Shown: positions 50,107 through 61,986 of the stretch, piece after piece
Layout of the letters: each line of letters starts with the position of its first letter
Position numbering within the stretch: position 1 is the first letter of the stretch
Assembly (NCBI GenBank): GCA_916613615.1
Contig: OU744725.1
Coordinates: 57,234,575-57,298,574 of the forward strand
Reading direction: 5' to 3'
Length of the DNA stretch: 64,000 nucleotides
From: Steromphala cineraria
Taxonomy: Eukaryota > Mollusca > Gastropoda > Trochida > Trochidae
Made by a program: the position numbers and the translations under genes
The notes under the pieces: generated by a model
Database searches by the model: none
Told to the model about the DNA's origin: nothing
What the model saw: the letters and a program-made list of their open reading frames with translations, nothing else

Positions 50107-50365
50107 AATTTTATTACTCTCCCGTTGAAGATATCGCTGTTTAATTAATCTACCCTGTTACACTTAATACACTTATGTGTCGTAACATCGCTGACCGACT
50201 TATGACTTACGACTTAACAATTGTTAAGTATGACGTCACAATGTCAGCTGGCCTGCCGCGACAGTCATGTCGGCAACTGACTCGGTCCCGTTTCATAACA
50301 TTTTTATGAAACTCGTTTCCTAAATATGTTATGCAACGGGACGTCGTTTAGTATTCTTTTCTCTA
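50107..50365. mobile_element. Rearranged derivative of the nested-palindrome element (copy B)
   Basis: Matches 8109-8296 plus part of the first inner palindrome, but the left outer repeat and the left half of the large palindrome are gone. It holds ACTCGGTCCCGTTTC and CAACGGGACGTCGTTTAG. It sits at the position homologous to 7783-8294. Confidence 0.78.
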
Positions 50366-53300
50366 TAGTTCTAACTTCGGAATGGGGCAACAAAAATACT
50401 TGTACACTTCTTCAACAATGAGTTATTCCCGAGCAGTTTTGTCGAACAATAAAGGAAATGGTTGTGTACTTTTCAGATTTAAAGATTCTTAAATGGCCAT
50501 AGAGATAACGGAATAAAGGTATTATTTTAATGGTTTAAAAGTAAAACATGTCGAGTATAAGGGTATGCTATGATTTTCTTGTATCTAAAGTTTGATTGAC
50601 ACTATCATAATGTATACTCGCTATACATCCCCGCATATCATAAATATTTTTGTAATCATTCACTGATATCACTTTCTTATATTTTTACAAACATGGTGAA
50701 ATAGATCGTAATTAGCCAACTGCATCTTGTTATCAATATCAATTCCTCTTTTAATTTATCAGGTACCTAAATAATTGTTTTGTATTTTACCAAATGTGCC
50801 TGAATGATATAGGCACTGTTAAAAAATTAAACAGTATCTAGGAAAGTATAAATTCTTGCGAGTGTTTACCAAAAAAGAATTACTCTTGCTTCGGCAGTGT
50901 AAAAACATTTATTACAACAATATATTTACAAAACGATAAAAAACATTTGATATTGGTTGCCCTTCCTTTCAATGCATTCGTCCATTTAATTAATTTTTTT
51001 GTTGTCTGAAAAGTGTTGTTTTATTAACATGATCATATAATTATTTATGACTACCAAGGTGAACACGATTTCATTAAAGGTCTACTCGTTTATCGAAACT
51101 TACAAACATTAATCACAAAAATTAAAAGGAACGTGTTATTTATGTATTAACGAAAATTGAATTTTCTAACAATCGATTAATAAACTACCGGTTATATAAT
51201 TGTGCGACAAACAGTTCCTTAAAATGTATGTTTTTTATTACATTGGTTGCAATAATTTTTTTATTTTTATTTAATTTTTATTATTTTATTTCTTTTTGAG
51301 GTACATGTACACTTACTACAATTAACACATTAACATTACATAAACTACAAAGAAAGTGACATTTTACATAGCAATTTAATCCATTTAATGTTTGACTATC
51401 TATGACAACTTTGAGAAAGTTGAAGGGTTTGTGATACTCGATATTCTCTACTGCAGGTATATACACAGTCACAAGCCTGCACTGTTTTAGTTTCAATGTG
51501 TCAGTGCAATAGTTCTTATTTGCCTGAAGAAACTGACTCATAACTTCTACGTGATACAAGAGCTATGTAAATGTAATTATTAATCGTGATATCGTGCAAA
51601 CACTTGAATGACGTTCCCGGGGCTTGTTTGGATGAAATGAGACAGGAATGATTAGTTTTATGTGTAAGTAACTTGATAATGATAAGTGACGAGAAATGTT
51701 AATGACTGAGGTTCTTATTTCATTACTTTACATATCTTTCTTATCTTTTCTTAGATCAAATGAAACGTTATGAACTGCTTGATCGTTATTCGTAAATGAT
51801 ATTTGTCCATTTCTGTGAAATAAGTTTTTTGATTGAATATTTGATATGTGAATCAGTTTATAATTAAAACACTGTATTGGAAGAGCAAGTTATGCATGAT
51901 TTAAAATGTTTATTATTATTTCAACGATCCTTACAGATTTAGGGTTTTGCATAATTAAAGGAATTGAAAGATTATTATTGTAATTTAATACTACTTAAAT
52001 TTAAAGGAAAGATCTTATTTCAATTTCACTTTTACTACAATAGTTGATCATGGAAATATTTTTAGACAATTGTAAGTTGATGTGAAAATGGTAAAGTGGC
52101 TATTGATTGTAAGCAAATAATTTACTCTAAAACGCAGGCTGCTCAAAAGGATATACACCCACCTACAAAAGAAACTTTACACCTCGATATTCATAAATTA
52201 AATGAATAATATAAAACGGTTGTAATTGAAAAAATACTTTAATATCATAACGTAACGCTAGGACAGAGGATTTGATCACTTCTAAAATAACATTGTTTGC
52301 GTTTTGGAGACCTCTTTTGTAAAAATTGCTATGCACTTGCAAACGTTCTAGAATGATATAAACTGCGTTAGGCATCTCTGGTTTACACCCACGATGGCAA
52401 AGAACGTCCCAAGAAATGATTTGCACACAGACCGTTTCTACACCTATATCCCAGCAAAACATTTAGCATTTCAACGTTTAGCCAACGTCTGGTTCCCCTT
52501 TAATGTCGCGGACAGATCGTCCCTGGGGACCACATTGCCAAACAAGTAAGGCAACGGTATAGGCTACTTCAGACCGTAAATGAGCTTGACAAGATGATTC
52601 CTGAAGAGTGGCGACGACTACTGGATTACGTCATTTACGTCTCATGAACTTCATTATTGCTTGTCTAGAAGCCAATAGACGACACTCATGACTCTGAAAC
52701 AGTTTCCTTTATCGAGAAACCCGTTGATATTTCACCCAGTAGCAATCAAACACATCTACCCAACACATCTACTGACCTACAAATTAATCAGAGACATTGG
52801 CATACCTCTTTAATGTATAAGTGACACAAACTTTTCAGTTTCTTAAACGATTGAAATAATTGCTTTTAAATGGAATGTAAAAATGACTAATCACCACAGT
52901 ACCTTAAACAAGACATCAAATGGTTCGCTATTTTATCTTATATAAAGTGAAGAAGTTGGGTGTAAAGTTTCTTTTGTAGGGGGTTAATAAAAGGAACGAG
53001 GAACACTTACTCACACAGATTTTATAATTTGCACATGTCTCTTTAATGCAAGTCCAAGGCTTCTATGATGATGATACAGTGTCAAGTTACTTTCAGCTCA
53101 AAGTTCATTCTACCAACGACAAAGACTTCCGAGAATTCAATTAGACTGCTTCAAAGGATAACTCTTAGGTAAGAGCAATCGCTACTCATAAAATCTGTAA
53201 CCGATTTTTTCCATTGTGGATGATCCTTTCATGTTTTCAGCTTTAATATATTGTTTCAACAGCAGAGTGAATTGTTGTTATCACAAATTATTTAGTCTAC

Positions 53301-53488
53301 CCAAGAAGTTCACGAATAAAATCAGCCGTTATAATCATCATTCTGTCATCAATCTTTTCGCAGTTAATACAAACTTGTTACCATTTTAATGATTGGCATA
53401 AACAGAGAATATAATTAAAAAGCATCTTCTCATGCACAACTGAAAAAGGTTTAACAGATAACACAAGAAAGCACTTATAAAAACAATT

Positions 53489-53704
53489 CTACCATGAATG
53501 TAATGAATACTAAATTCTGATTTGTTCTCCTGAAAATCAAACGTTTTCTGTTAGAATCATCTATTTGATTGATAGGGATGTCTCAGATTGTCAACAAGTA
53601 ATTGAATCACACGTTTTAAACGGTACGATATTATGCGCGTTCGGTTTCGCTATAAATCAAGTATAACATGTCTCTTATTTTCAAACACACTAGGTTTATC
53701 TCCT
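53489..53704. other. ~216 bp segment present in copy B, absent from copy A
   Basis: Copy A reads AAACAATTATTAAG at about 11650; copy B has extra sequence between two AATT tetranucleotides (53485-53488 and 53705-53708). This is either an insertion with a 4 bp duplication or a microhomology deletion in copy A. No inverted ends are seen. Confidence 0.7.
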
Positions 53705-53903
53705 AATTATTAAGTCATAGATTATGTATCAATTATATATGATACTATTATTATAATAATATTATCATTACATATAACATTGATTCTTCAAACACACCTT
53801 CATTTTAAACCATCTTAAAAGTTCTTACCGAATTAACAAATTTTTTCTTGGACCTTAGTGTTAATGGAAAAACATCAGAACTTAAACATTTTAATTGTAC
53901 ATA

Positions 53904-54402
53904 AACTGACAGGCAACTGACATAACACTTTAGTTGCTTTCATCATATACATAATCTTCAATTACAAATATTTTAAGTTTTAGACATCGTACGCTAAAAC
54001 AGAACAGTGTAGGCCTTTAGTTATCAATTAAAGAATACTTCTAGACGTGTTTGATTTAAAATAAAAACAAATTTGTGGAAAAATTATTTTAATAAACAAC
54101 AAATGTCCATCGATAGATAAGCTATATTTTACCAAAAAATTACAAAACAAACCTTGTTTTCCACTCATTTACACCCTTTTTAACATGATTGGGGTCATGT
54201 TGGTGTAAATTTCATTTTTTACCCCGGTCCCATTTAAACAAAGATATCTTAACAAAAAATGAAACAATCAACGATTAAATCATATGAAATATTGTAGATA
54301 TGATTAATTGTGATGATTCCATAATCAAATGCGTCATATATATTTCAAATCGTTGTTAAATCGAAACTAAATGAGGTGTTAGGTTTCTTTTGCCTGTAAG
54401 TT
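53904..54402. mobile_element. TA-flanked TIR element present only in copy B, 499 bp
   Basis: Ends AACTGACAGGCAA and TTGCCTGTAAGTT (13 bp, one mismatch) between TA at 53902-53903 and 54403-54404. Copy A at about 11858-11865 reads GTACA-TA-TTATTC, the exact empty site. No coding capacity. Tc1/mariner-type target use. Confidence 0.85.
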
Positions 54403-54562
54403 TATTATTCTTTAAGCACGTTTGGTGGTAATGATGCCTAAATTAGAATACATTTTTAAATATAATATGTAAATATAAAAGAGAATATATAAGGGCTTGT
54501 AAAGGAATTCCAGGGGAATGAATCAGAAGTTTAAGGAGACAAAAGGAAAACATCCTGAGAAC

Positions 54563-54816
54563 CATTCACTCCCCAACAGTGGCAGATTAAGTCATGAAAT
54601 GTTGATCGAGCCTCTGTGCTTATAAGACCAAATCCGTGGGCTCCAGTTGTTATCCCCGGCAGAAGATATTGCATCACAATCCAGCTTCGCTGACTGCACA
54701 ACTTACTTTGATTGCCTCCAATCAGGCATCTTCCATTCTACCCCATAAATTCGGTGAATAAGAACAGAGGCTCGATCAACATTCATGACTTGATCTGCCT
54801 CTGTGGGGAGAGAATG
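54563..54816 (-). mobile_element. Foldback element, copy F8 (in copy B)
   Basis: Partner of 12019-12111 but nearly complete and in reverse orientation. Arms GAAATGTTGATCGAGCCTCT and AGAGGCTCGATCAACATTC, ending GGGGAGAGAATG. Interior TTGATTGCCTCCAATCAGGC. Confidence 0.87.
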
Positions 54817-56135
54817 CCTGACTAATAAATGCCCTTCATTTGATAAAAACATAACGTTTAGTTCGAACCTTTTACCAGTTGGATTATGCTTTAATCGATT
54901 TCAACCATAATGTCATTGAATTGAATATCAAGGGACACCTGCTCGCACATGTCTTGAGTTTCAATACCTAAAACACATCATAAAAATATAATAAAGAATG
55001 TATTTGTGAAGGAGTGTTTTCACGGGGATGTTTCTAAACCCCAGCCTCATTCCAATACTTTAGGTCGGTAAATTAGAAATTACTTAAATTTGCAGAGCTT
55101 GTTGAACACTTTCGTTTAAATGCATTTTGGTAAGGTTGAATAAAATGAAAAAGGATTTGTCTTTATAAAGTCAATGGTAGCGATGAGTAATTGACGACTG
55201 AGCTTGCGAAACTGGAAATATTTTAAAGAGCATCCTTGCTTTTATCATTCTTAATGATGACATATCTACTGAAATAAAGGGTGTGCTCATACTCGAAAAT
55301 CTGTTCGTAGATAACAATATTAAATTTTATCATTTTAATAATCATGATGACAATTCAATTTTTGCAAACATGGAATCACCTAAACGAAACTAAAAAAAGG
55401 TTATGAAATTACTACTAATTAGTTGCCTGAAAGGTACTTTCTCAAAGTTTCACTGCCTAATTCGAACTCGTTGAAACACGTATATTTAACTGGAGAGTTC
55501 AATACACGTTGGAGAAATTTCATACCTTCCATTCTGTAAACCTCTTTCGATAATTCCAATATCATGTTAACACAATCGTGCAAAAGCCATATATGGTCTC
55601 ATGTTCACTTATCAGGCTCAAATCAAATGCCTGAAATACTGTATAGAATTAAATTTACCTCAATAGAAGCACACATTTTCAGTTTGTTTCAAACAAGTAT
55701 TTCATAAAATTGCCTTTAAATGGTTATTGACGGTATATGAAGAAGAACACTTGTTCTCACATATAAATTAGTTGTCAGAATGTGTCAAATAGGAACATGA
55801 TATGTAAATAATAAAGCGTGATAATTTCAAATGATCTTATTGCTTACTTATAATCTGACATTTATTTTTCTTTGTGAAATTAATCAAATCGAATTATTCT
55901 TAGTATCAAACCGGTATTCTCATTTTTAGAATGTCAAAGGTATTCATCTTTTTTATCCATTATAATCAAAATTAATAATTATGTCAGGAAAACAAATTCT
56001 GTTTCCTATTTCTGCATAATATCATAACGCAAAAATATAGTTATAAAATTCTATGTTGGGTCTTTGATAGCGTTGAAACATTTGGCTTCGAAATGTGCAA
56101 ATAATTGCTGATTTACACCATCTTTGTTGATCGCG

Positions 56136-56963
56136 ATACCAAGCGATTTGGTATCGAGAACGTGTAGACAATCTGATTTCGTGCATGAGCAATATGAAAT
56201 CCCATAGTCAAACTTTGACGTCATGCAAATTCAATTCAAATAGAATCTTTACCAGAGTTAGGAATGGTGGAGTTGCGATTTCGAGCACTGATGCAATTGT
56301 ACTCAAACCAGCATTGTTTATGCGATGTAGATACTGCCAGAAGGACAAAACAGGAGACGTGTCCTCAGATGTTAGTTAGCAGTTAGTAAAATTCAAATCA
56401 CAGGTTCAGAGTAATGTTATAAGATTGTCCTCAAGGGTTATAAGAATCAATAGGATTCAGAATCAACAAGAAAAGCCTTTAAAAAGGCATGGTTGATGCC
56501 ACAGATGAAGGTTGTGATTAGTCGACCAATTTGGGTGATAAGTGAACAGTAGCAACACTGGGTACCAGCACTAATATTAGCACGAGTATTGATCAATCAA
56601 ACAAAGGTAATTTCACAAAATTAATTTTTATCAACATTAGTTTATGAAAGTTTTTTTTTTACTTTTATCAAATAGTGTTGGTTTATTTTATATCAAAAGA
56701 CACGAGGGTGATATTCTATTTATCATCAAAAGTCACCTTTTTTCACATCTCAGAGAAAAAATTTACATCTCTGAACACAACTATACTAGATTATCAAGAC
56801 AGTGGGACAGCGTTGACAATGACAGGATATTGTGCAAAATGTACTGCCAAAACGATATCTCCTAGGGGCCATAGGCGCATCGCTTGATCTCTCAGAAGCC
56901 ATGATGGTTAATTATTAACAGGCGTATTACAGATACTAAACAAGATGTGTTTGTGAAACACGA
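56136..56963. other. Spacer right of copy B, nothing recognised
   Basis: Starts with the inverted repeat CGATACCAA-GCGAT-TTGGTATCG next to the duplication edge. Overlapping ~70-codon plus frames at 56644-56887 look like chance. Confidence 0.55.
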
Positions 56964-57650
56964 ATGCCCCCGGATGCATCCTGCTCGCTGTGTCAAGGTC
57001 AAGGTCACAAGGTCAAATGTCATGGTGTCATCTGAAAGGTCTCATCACAAGGGATCCATATGTCAAGTATCAAAGAGCTAGCTCTGACCAATCAAAAGTT
57101 ATGACCGAGGTTAAAGTCTAAAACGCTCGCTGTGTCAAGGTCAAGGTCACAAGGTCAAATGTCATGGTGTCATCTGAAAGGTCTCATCACAAGGGATTCA
57201 TATGTCAAGTATCAAAGACGTAGCTCCGACCAATCAAAAGTTATGACCAAGGTTAAAGTTTTTGTGGTCAAACGGACAGACGGACGGACAAGGTCACAAG
57301 GTCAAATATCATGGTGTCATATGAAAGGTCTCATCACAAGGAATACACATGTCAAGTATCAAAGACCTAGCACTGACAGTATAGAAGCTATAGCCAAGGT
57401 TAAAGTTTTCTGAAAATGCTCGCTGTGTCAAGGTCAAGGTCACAAGGTCAAATGTCATGGTGTCATCTGAAAGGTCTCATCACAAGGGATCCATATGTCA
57501 AGTATCAAAGACCTAGCTCCGACCAATCAAAAGTTATGACCAAGGTTAAAGTTTTTGTGGACAAACGGACAGACGGACAGACAGACGGACGGACAGACGG
57601 ACAGGTGAAAAACAATATACCCCCGGAATCTCCGATTCGGGGGCATAAAA
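56964..57650 (+). mobile_element. HINE/pearl-like element with four ~142 bp core repeats
   Basis: The 5' subterminal repeat ATGCCCCCG (56964-56972) is complementary to the arm CGGGGGCAT of the 3' hairpin (57620-57645). Core units start near 56983, 57125, 57285 and 57418; unit 3 is diverged at its start. Each carries CAAGGTCACAAGGTCAAA and GTCATGGTGTCAT. A GGAC/AGAC tetranucleotide run spans about 57564-57604. Open frames of about 93 codons across the cores only reflect the repeat. Confidence 0.75.
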
Positions 57651-57668
57651 ACAAAATACTCTCCGATC

Positions 57669-57742
57669 ATCTGACGAGATTCGATCCCGGATCCTTATGA
57701 TCCGAAGTCGAAAGCGTTATCCACTGAGTAAGCAGGCCTGAT
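57669..57742 (-). pseudogene. tRNA-Arg(TCG)-like relic
   Basis: Read on the minus strand: an A-box-like TTACTCAGTGGATAACG, an anticodon-loop-like GACTTCGGATCA as in tRNA-Arg(TCG), and a B-box-like GGGATCGAATC. The anticodon stem has two mismatches, the T loop starts ATCGAA rather than TTCGAA, and no 7 bp acceptor stem forms, so it is not functional. It sits directly beyond the 3' end of the HINE-like element and is followed on its own strand by a T run. It could be a tRNA pseudogene or the head of a SINE. Confidence 0.45.
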
Positions 57743-59303
57743 AACTGAAGTTTGGAACCAATGATATATATGTCATATTCTAAATATAGCACGCGTCTTT
57801 TTCAGTAGCTCCAGAGATGAATGGTGATAAATACATGTTTTCGACGTAACCATTTAGTGACATCGTTAATTATAACTTGTAACGTGGTAATAAATGCTCT
57901 ACCTATTAGTAAACATTAGTCTTATTTCAATGCCACCAGCGTACTTACAGAAACATTCCTTTTAATTCGCCAGGCGAGTCAAATTAGCGAAATTAAAGTG
58001 CGTGGGTTATAAAAAAAACTGGATTTGGCGATTATTGAATGCAAAATAATGCTGTTATCTAGAATACGAGTTGTTTTTGATTGACTCTGCTACCATTTAT
58101 CAGCTGCAGCGTCTTGAATATCATATTCCACAGTTTAATGTGCCAAATATTTTGTATTACCCACATGGTGACGTAATGCATTTTTGCTACAACTCTGTTC
58201 ATTGGTCATTTGATTTAGATACAGCACATGTCATTGGCGCGGCTTCCCTTTGAAAATATCAAAAGTAATATAAGGTTGATGCCTTTGGGCATCAGCCAAT
58301 AATGTCAAATAAGAAGCTTCTGACTTGGTGAGTAAACAATGCATATTTTCTGTTACCTTTGGATTAGAATCATTTATATATTTTTAATTGAGCTCAGCTG
58401 AGGGATGTCAACTTAAAAAAAAACATTCAGTGCTGCCTTGATAACTAAGAGATGTAAAAAATAAGGCAAAATCATTCGGCCAATCAGGATGCTTATTTTC
58501 ACTCAAATCAATCACATGGTTTGCAGTGCACCAATTCGCTCCAATGGATTTAGTGTCGACGAAAACTGGCCTTCTGACTGGTTTAAACACTTTAGCGATG
58601 CGCTACATTGGGTTAATAACATTAAAGAATATACTATGAAACGTATTCCATAAACAATGAATATATGCCGTCTTGCTACAACAAACACAAGAGCTAGGAG
58701 AAAATAATTAACAAGTTCAACACATACACATCTAATGTAATTCATCAAATAACTCACAAACTTGAAATTCAAATTCATCTTCAGAATCGATCGAATGATC
58801 TTAGCTGAAAGCATTAAGTTGACTTGAGGTCTCCAAAAAAGGTTTTGAAGCGTTTTTAAGTCTCATGATCAGTGTTTCATAAGTACATATTATCAACTAC
58901 TAAATATAGAAATGTTTGCTGCCTTTCAATGCTTCACAGATTGCAAATACTATAACTATAGTTAAAATTAATAAATTATAGCGGCTAACTCTACATTACT
59001 TGAGTTATAATTTCAATCATATCTATATCAATATATATATATATATCATTACTAAACAGTCAACAGAGTCATTTTAATGGGACGTGTGATTTCGGCTTTA
59101 GTAGGCGAGTGTTATCATTTTAAGCAACAATTGAGCTATTTAGAAACATAATTTATTGAAATTCCTATTTTTTGTAACGGGAAATTATCTCTTCGAAATT
59201 ATTAAAACAATAAGCCCGGCTATTCGGACTAGTCCATCTAGTATTTTGGGGGTAAGGGACCTGGAGTCAGTGATGCAGCGGACCATAAACTTGTCTGTTT
59301 TAA
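57743..59303. other. Spacer, nothing recognised
   Basis: Contains a small hairpin TTGATGCC-TTTG-GGCATCAG near 58275 and an AT dinucleotide run at 59029-59046. Confidence 0.55.
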
Positions 59304-59658
59304 AGGGGCAGTAACACGTTTTTAGGGGAAATATAAGGTGTTTCAGGAAAATGAAAATTAATGATGCCAAATGAAAAACAATGTATTCGAACTAAATGGA
59401 GCAGTAATAATTCAAACATATAACGTAAAGATTAGCCATGCAGTTCCTTTTTCTTTCACAATATGAATTAAAGGTGTTCATATAAAATGGCCGCCAATGG
59501 ATTTTATATGAATCTTCATACTTTGTTCCCTGACTGTGGATGATTAGCTTGGGTAATGAGATTTTTGACACTGTCAAATTAATACATTTAGCATTAACTT
59601 GCAATTATCAGTAAAAAAAATGAAATATAAAAATATCAAAAAACGTGCTACTGCCCCT
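59304..59658 (+). mobile_element. TTAA-flanked MITE, copy M7 (full length, 355 bp)
   Basis: Ends AGGGGCAGTAACACG and CGTGCTACTGCCCCT with TTAA on both sides (59300-59303 and 59659-59662). With M4 it best defines the family. The interior holds ATGGCCGCCAATGGA. Confidence 0.92.
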
Positions 59659-61887
59659 TTAAGCTGTAGAAGTTTTGACTTGTAGAAGTTTCATAAATTT
59701 CCATTAAGATCAAATGAATTCATTTTGAAAAGTTAATGTTTTGAATTGAATGTAATTTGATAATATCATTTTTAAAGAATTCAAAACTGCCTAGTAATAG
59801 GATATTTCTGTACTTAAACGACACGGTCGTAATGACACGAGAGTGTAAAAGAAACTTATTTTCTCTTTGCTGTTGAAGGATAATTATCATATTCTTTTAT
59901 TATATTCTAGGAGTTGTTCTTATGGTTATGATATATATAAATATCATAGTTTATAGGATAAACTTTAAAGTTAAGTTCTTTCTTAAAAATAATCTTCTCT
60001 TGTAACAAAATGATACACAATTAATGGAACAATATCCAATAATGTAAGTACATGTAGCTACTTAAAAGAGAAATTATTTCGATGTTGTCAACTTTATTTG
60101 TTGTATTTGTCAAATAACTGGCATCAATCAATCTATATTTATAATAACTACCCTTAATTAAGGTCTTTGTTTCAAATGAACTTTGAAAACGACACGTTTG
60201 GATGAAGTGAGGGTGTTCTTTACAAATGTGATTAAACTCATGATTTCAAGATTTATTATGAAACTAAAAATTGTTTAAAATAACTACTACTACTTCTTTA
60301 TATTGATGGCATTCAAAACTCTTGGTATCAGAAACACATTTTCAAAGTGAACATTACCATAAAAGGAATACATAGTTTAAGCAATCATATATTTTTTTAA
60401 TTTATTGGAATATACATACGGTTAAAATGATGATAAATATCAAATTTCTATATCTATTCATGTTCTCTTTGGTCATCAGGGAAATAAAATTGAAACAAGT
60501 AGTCCAGGAAGATATTCAGATAATGGTTAAGGTTTAGAAATAATTTTACTAAAATGAGATTAAATCATAAATGTATACGTCAGTGAACAATGATAAAAAT
60601 CACGAAGTTGCGATTTGTACTGTAAATGTTTTATTGTTATTTCATTGGAACATAAAGGACATTTGTTTTGAAATTCTAATCACTGCATATATAGTTTTTC
60701 TTTATTTGATGTTCATGATAAGTAGAATATAGATACTGCAGGATACGTCTTTGACATTTCATTCTTGGAACATTAATCTAAAATAGTTCTGAATTTTTTA
60801 ACATAAATGATTGATAGAACAAAAGAGGCATCTATCTATTCGCAAAAATATATGCATATATCAAAATTAATCTGGTACTTCTTTTCAAACAAATCAATTG
60901 TTTCACGATATTATCATCGTGAAACATGAATTGAGTGAATCATATATTCAACCATTAAAAGCTGCCAGGCAAACAAAAGTACACACATCATTTGAATTCA
61001 TCATAGGTACGATTTTCAATGACAAATATTTAGAGATTTCGATTTCATATTCTCAAACTGATAAGAAGTTAAATCATCGTTCAAAAAATTACTTTGAAGT
61101 AAAATGAAATAATATATGTTATAAATGTTTTCTACAATCAATTTTGGTATGACACAAATGTCCTTTAACAAAGAAGACATAATATATATGAAAATCAATT
61201 GGCGTGTCTATTTCTGGATATTTACTCATAGTGATAAACTTTCATCACGGTAGGAGTTATAATAGTGTAAATTGTATTTCTTTCCCCTGCCTACGTATAC
61301 ATTACACAACGATATTTAAACAATGCATTAACCATACACCAATTATTTTATTCAAACTACTGCAGATAAGTGTTATTGTAAACGTGCCATCATCAAATAC
61401 ATCACATATCTCTCAGGTATTAAGTGAATTAAAACAAAATGTGATATGCACGTAACTTTGACTGGCGGTTAATGTCCTGTTTGGCATTTCGTATGTAGTT
61501 TTCAAAACAAAGTACCTAACGAAACTGCTAGAAAGACATAACATTTCAAAAAATTAATTCTTTTCGTGAAATATAATATATATGGTTTTTTTTATGATAA
61601 GCGGTGAAAAACAGAAATCTATAAATGAAATAACCCGTATCTTTTAGCCAACTCAAAGACTGTGCTTCGATTCTAGTAAAACTACAACGATTAAGTCTTG
61701 ACAAATAACGATGAGACAGAAAATAAGGTTGAAATAATGACTGAGTGATTATCTGTTATAAACGTAGAGCGACCATAGAGATGGTTATCACAGACATTCA
61801 CTAGGTCGAGGTCATTATTTCACATACACCACATGTTGGCACTGTTTTGCATTTCCAAAAGTAGAATATCAACCATTAAGTTATTTA
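59659..61887. other. Spacer, nothing recognised
   Basis: Very AT-rich, with short open frames at chance level only. Confidence 0.6.
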
Positions 61888-61986
61888 TATACTTTTTGTA
61901 ACGATGTAAGTCCTAAGTACTATACTTTTTGTAACGATGTAAGTCCTAAGTACTATACTTTTTGTAACGATGTAAGTCCTAAGTAC
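61888..61986 (+). repeat. Perfect tandem repeat, 3 x 33 bp
   Basis: Three identical units (61888, 61921, 61954), each starting TATACTTTTTGTAACGATG. Perfect identity implies recent expansion. Confidence 0.96.

Larger units (their letters stand above)
42955..56135 (+). repeat. Segmental duplication, copy B (~13.2 kb)
   Basis: Partner of 488-13432, in direct orientation about 29.5 kb downstream. The left edge coincides with the right end of a foldback element (42821-42955): homology to copy A starts at the CAAAT directly after its terminal GAGAGAATG. The right edge is near 56135, just before an inverted repeat CGATACCAA/TTGGTATCG (about 56136-56158). Copy-B-specific insertions are the LINE (47710-49225), a ~216 bp segment (53489-53704) and a TA-flanked 499 bp element (53904-54402). 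Confidence 0.93.

Noticed and set aside
51281..51559. 92-codon minus-strand frame shared with copy A (9200-9385)
   Set aside because: Copy A has an indel and a stop in it, and the differences between copies change amino acids freely. No family recognised; treated as duplicated non-coding DNA.
57132..57700. Two ~93-codon frames with the same RSQGQMSWCHLKGLITR-type peptide
   Set aside because: They follow the ~142 bp core repeats of the HINE-like element; the similarity comes from the DNA repeat.
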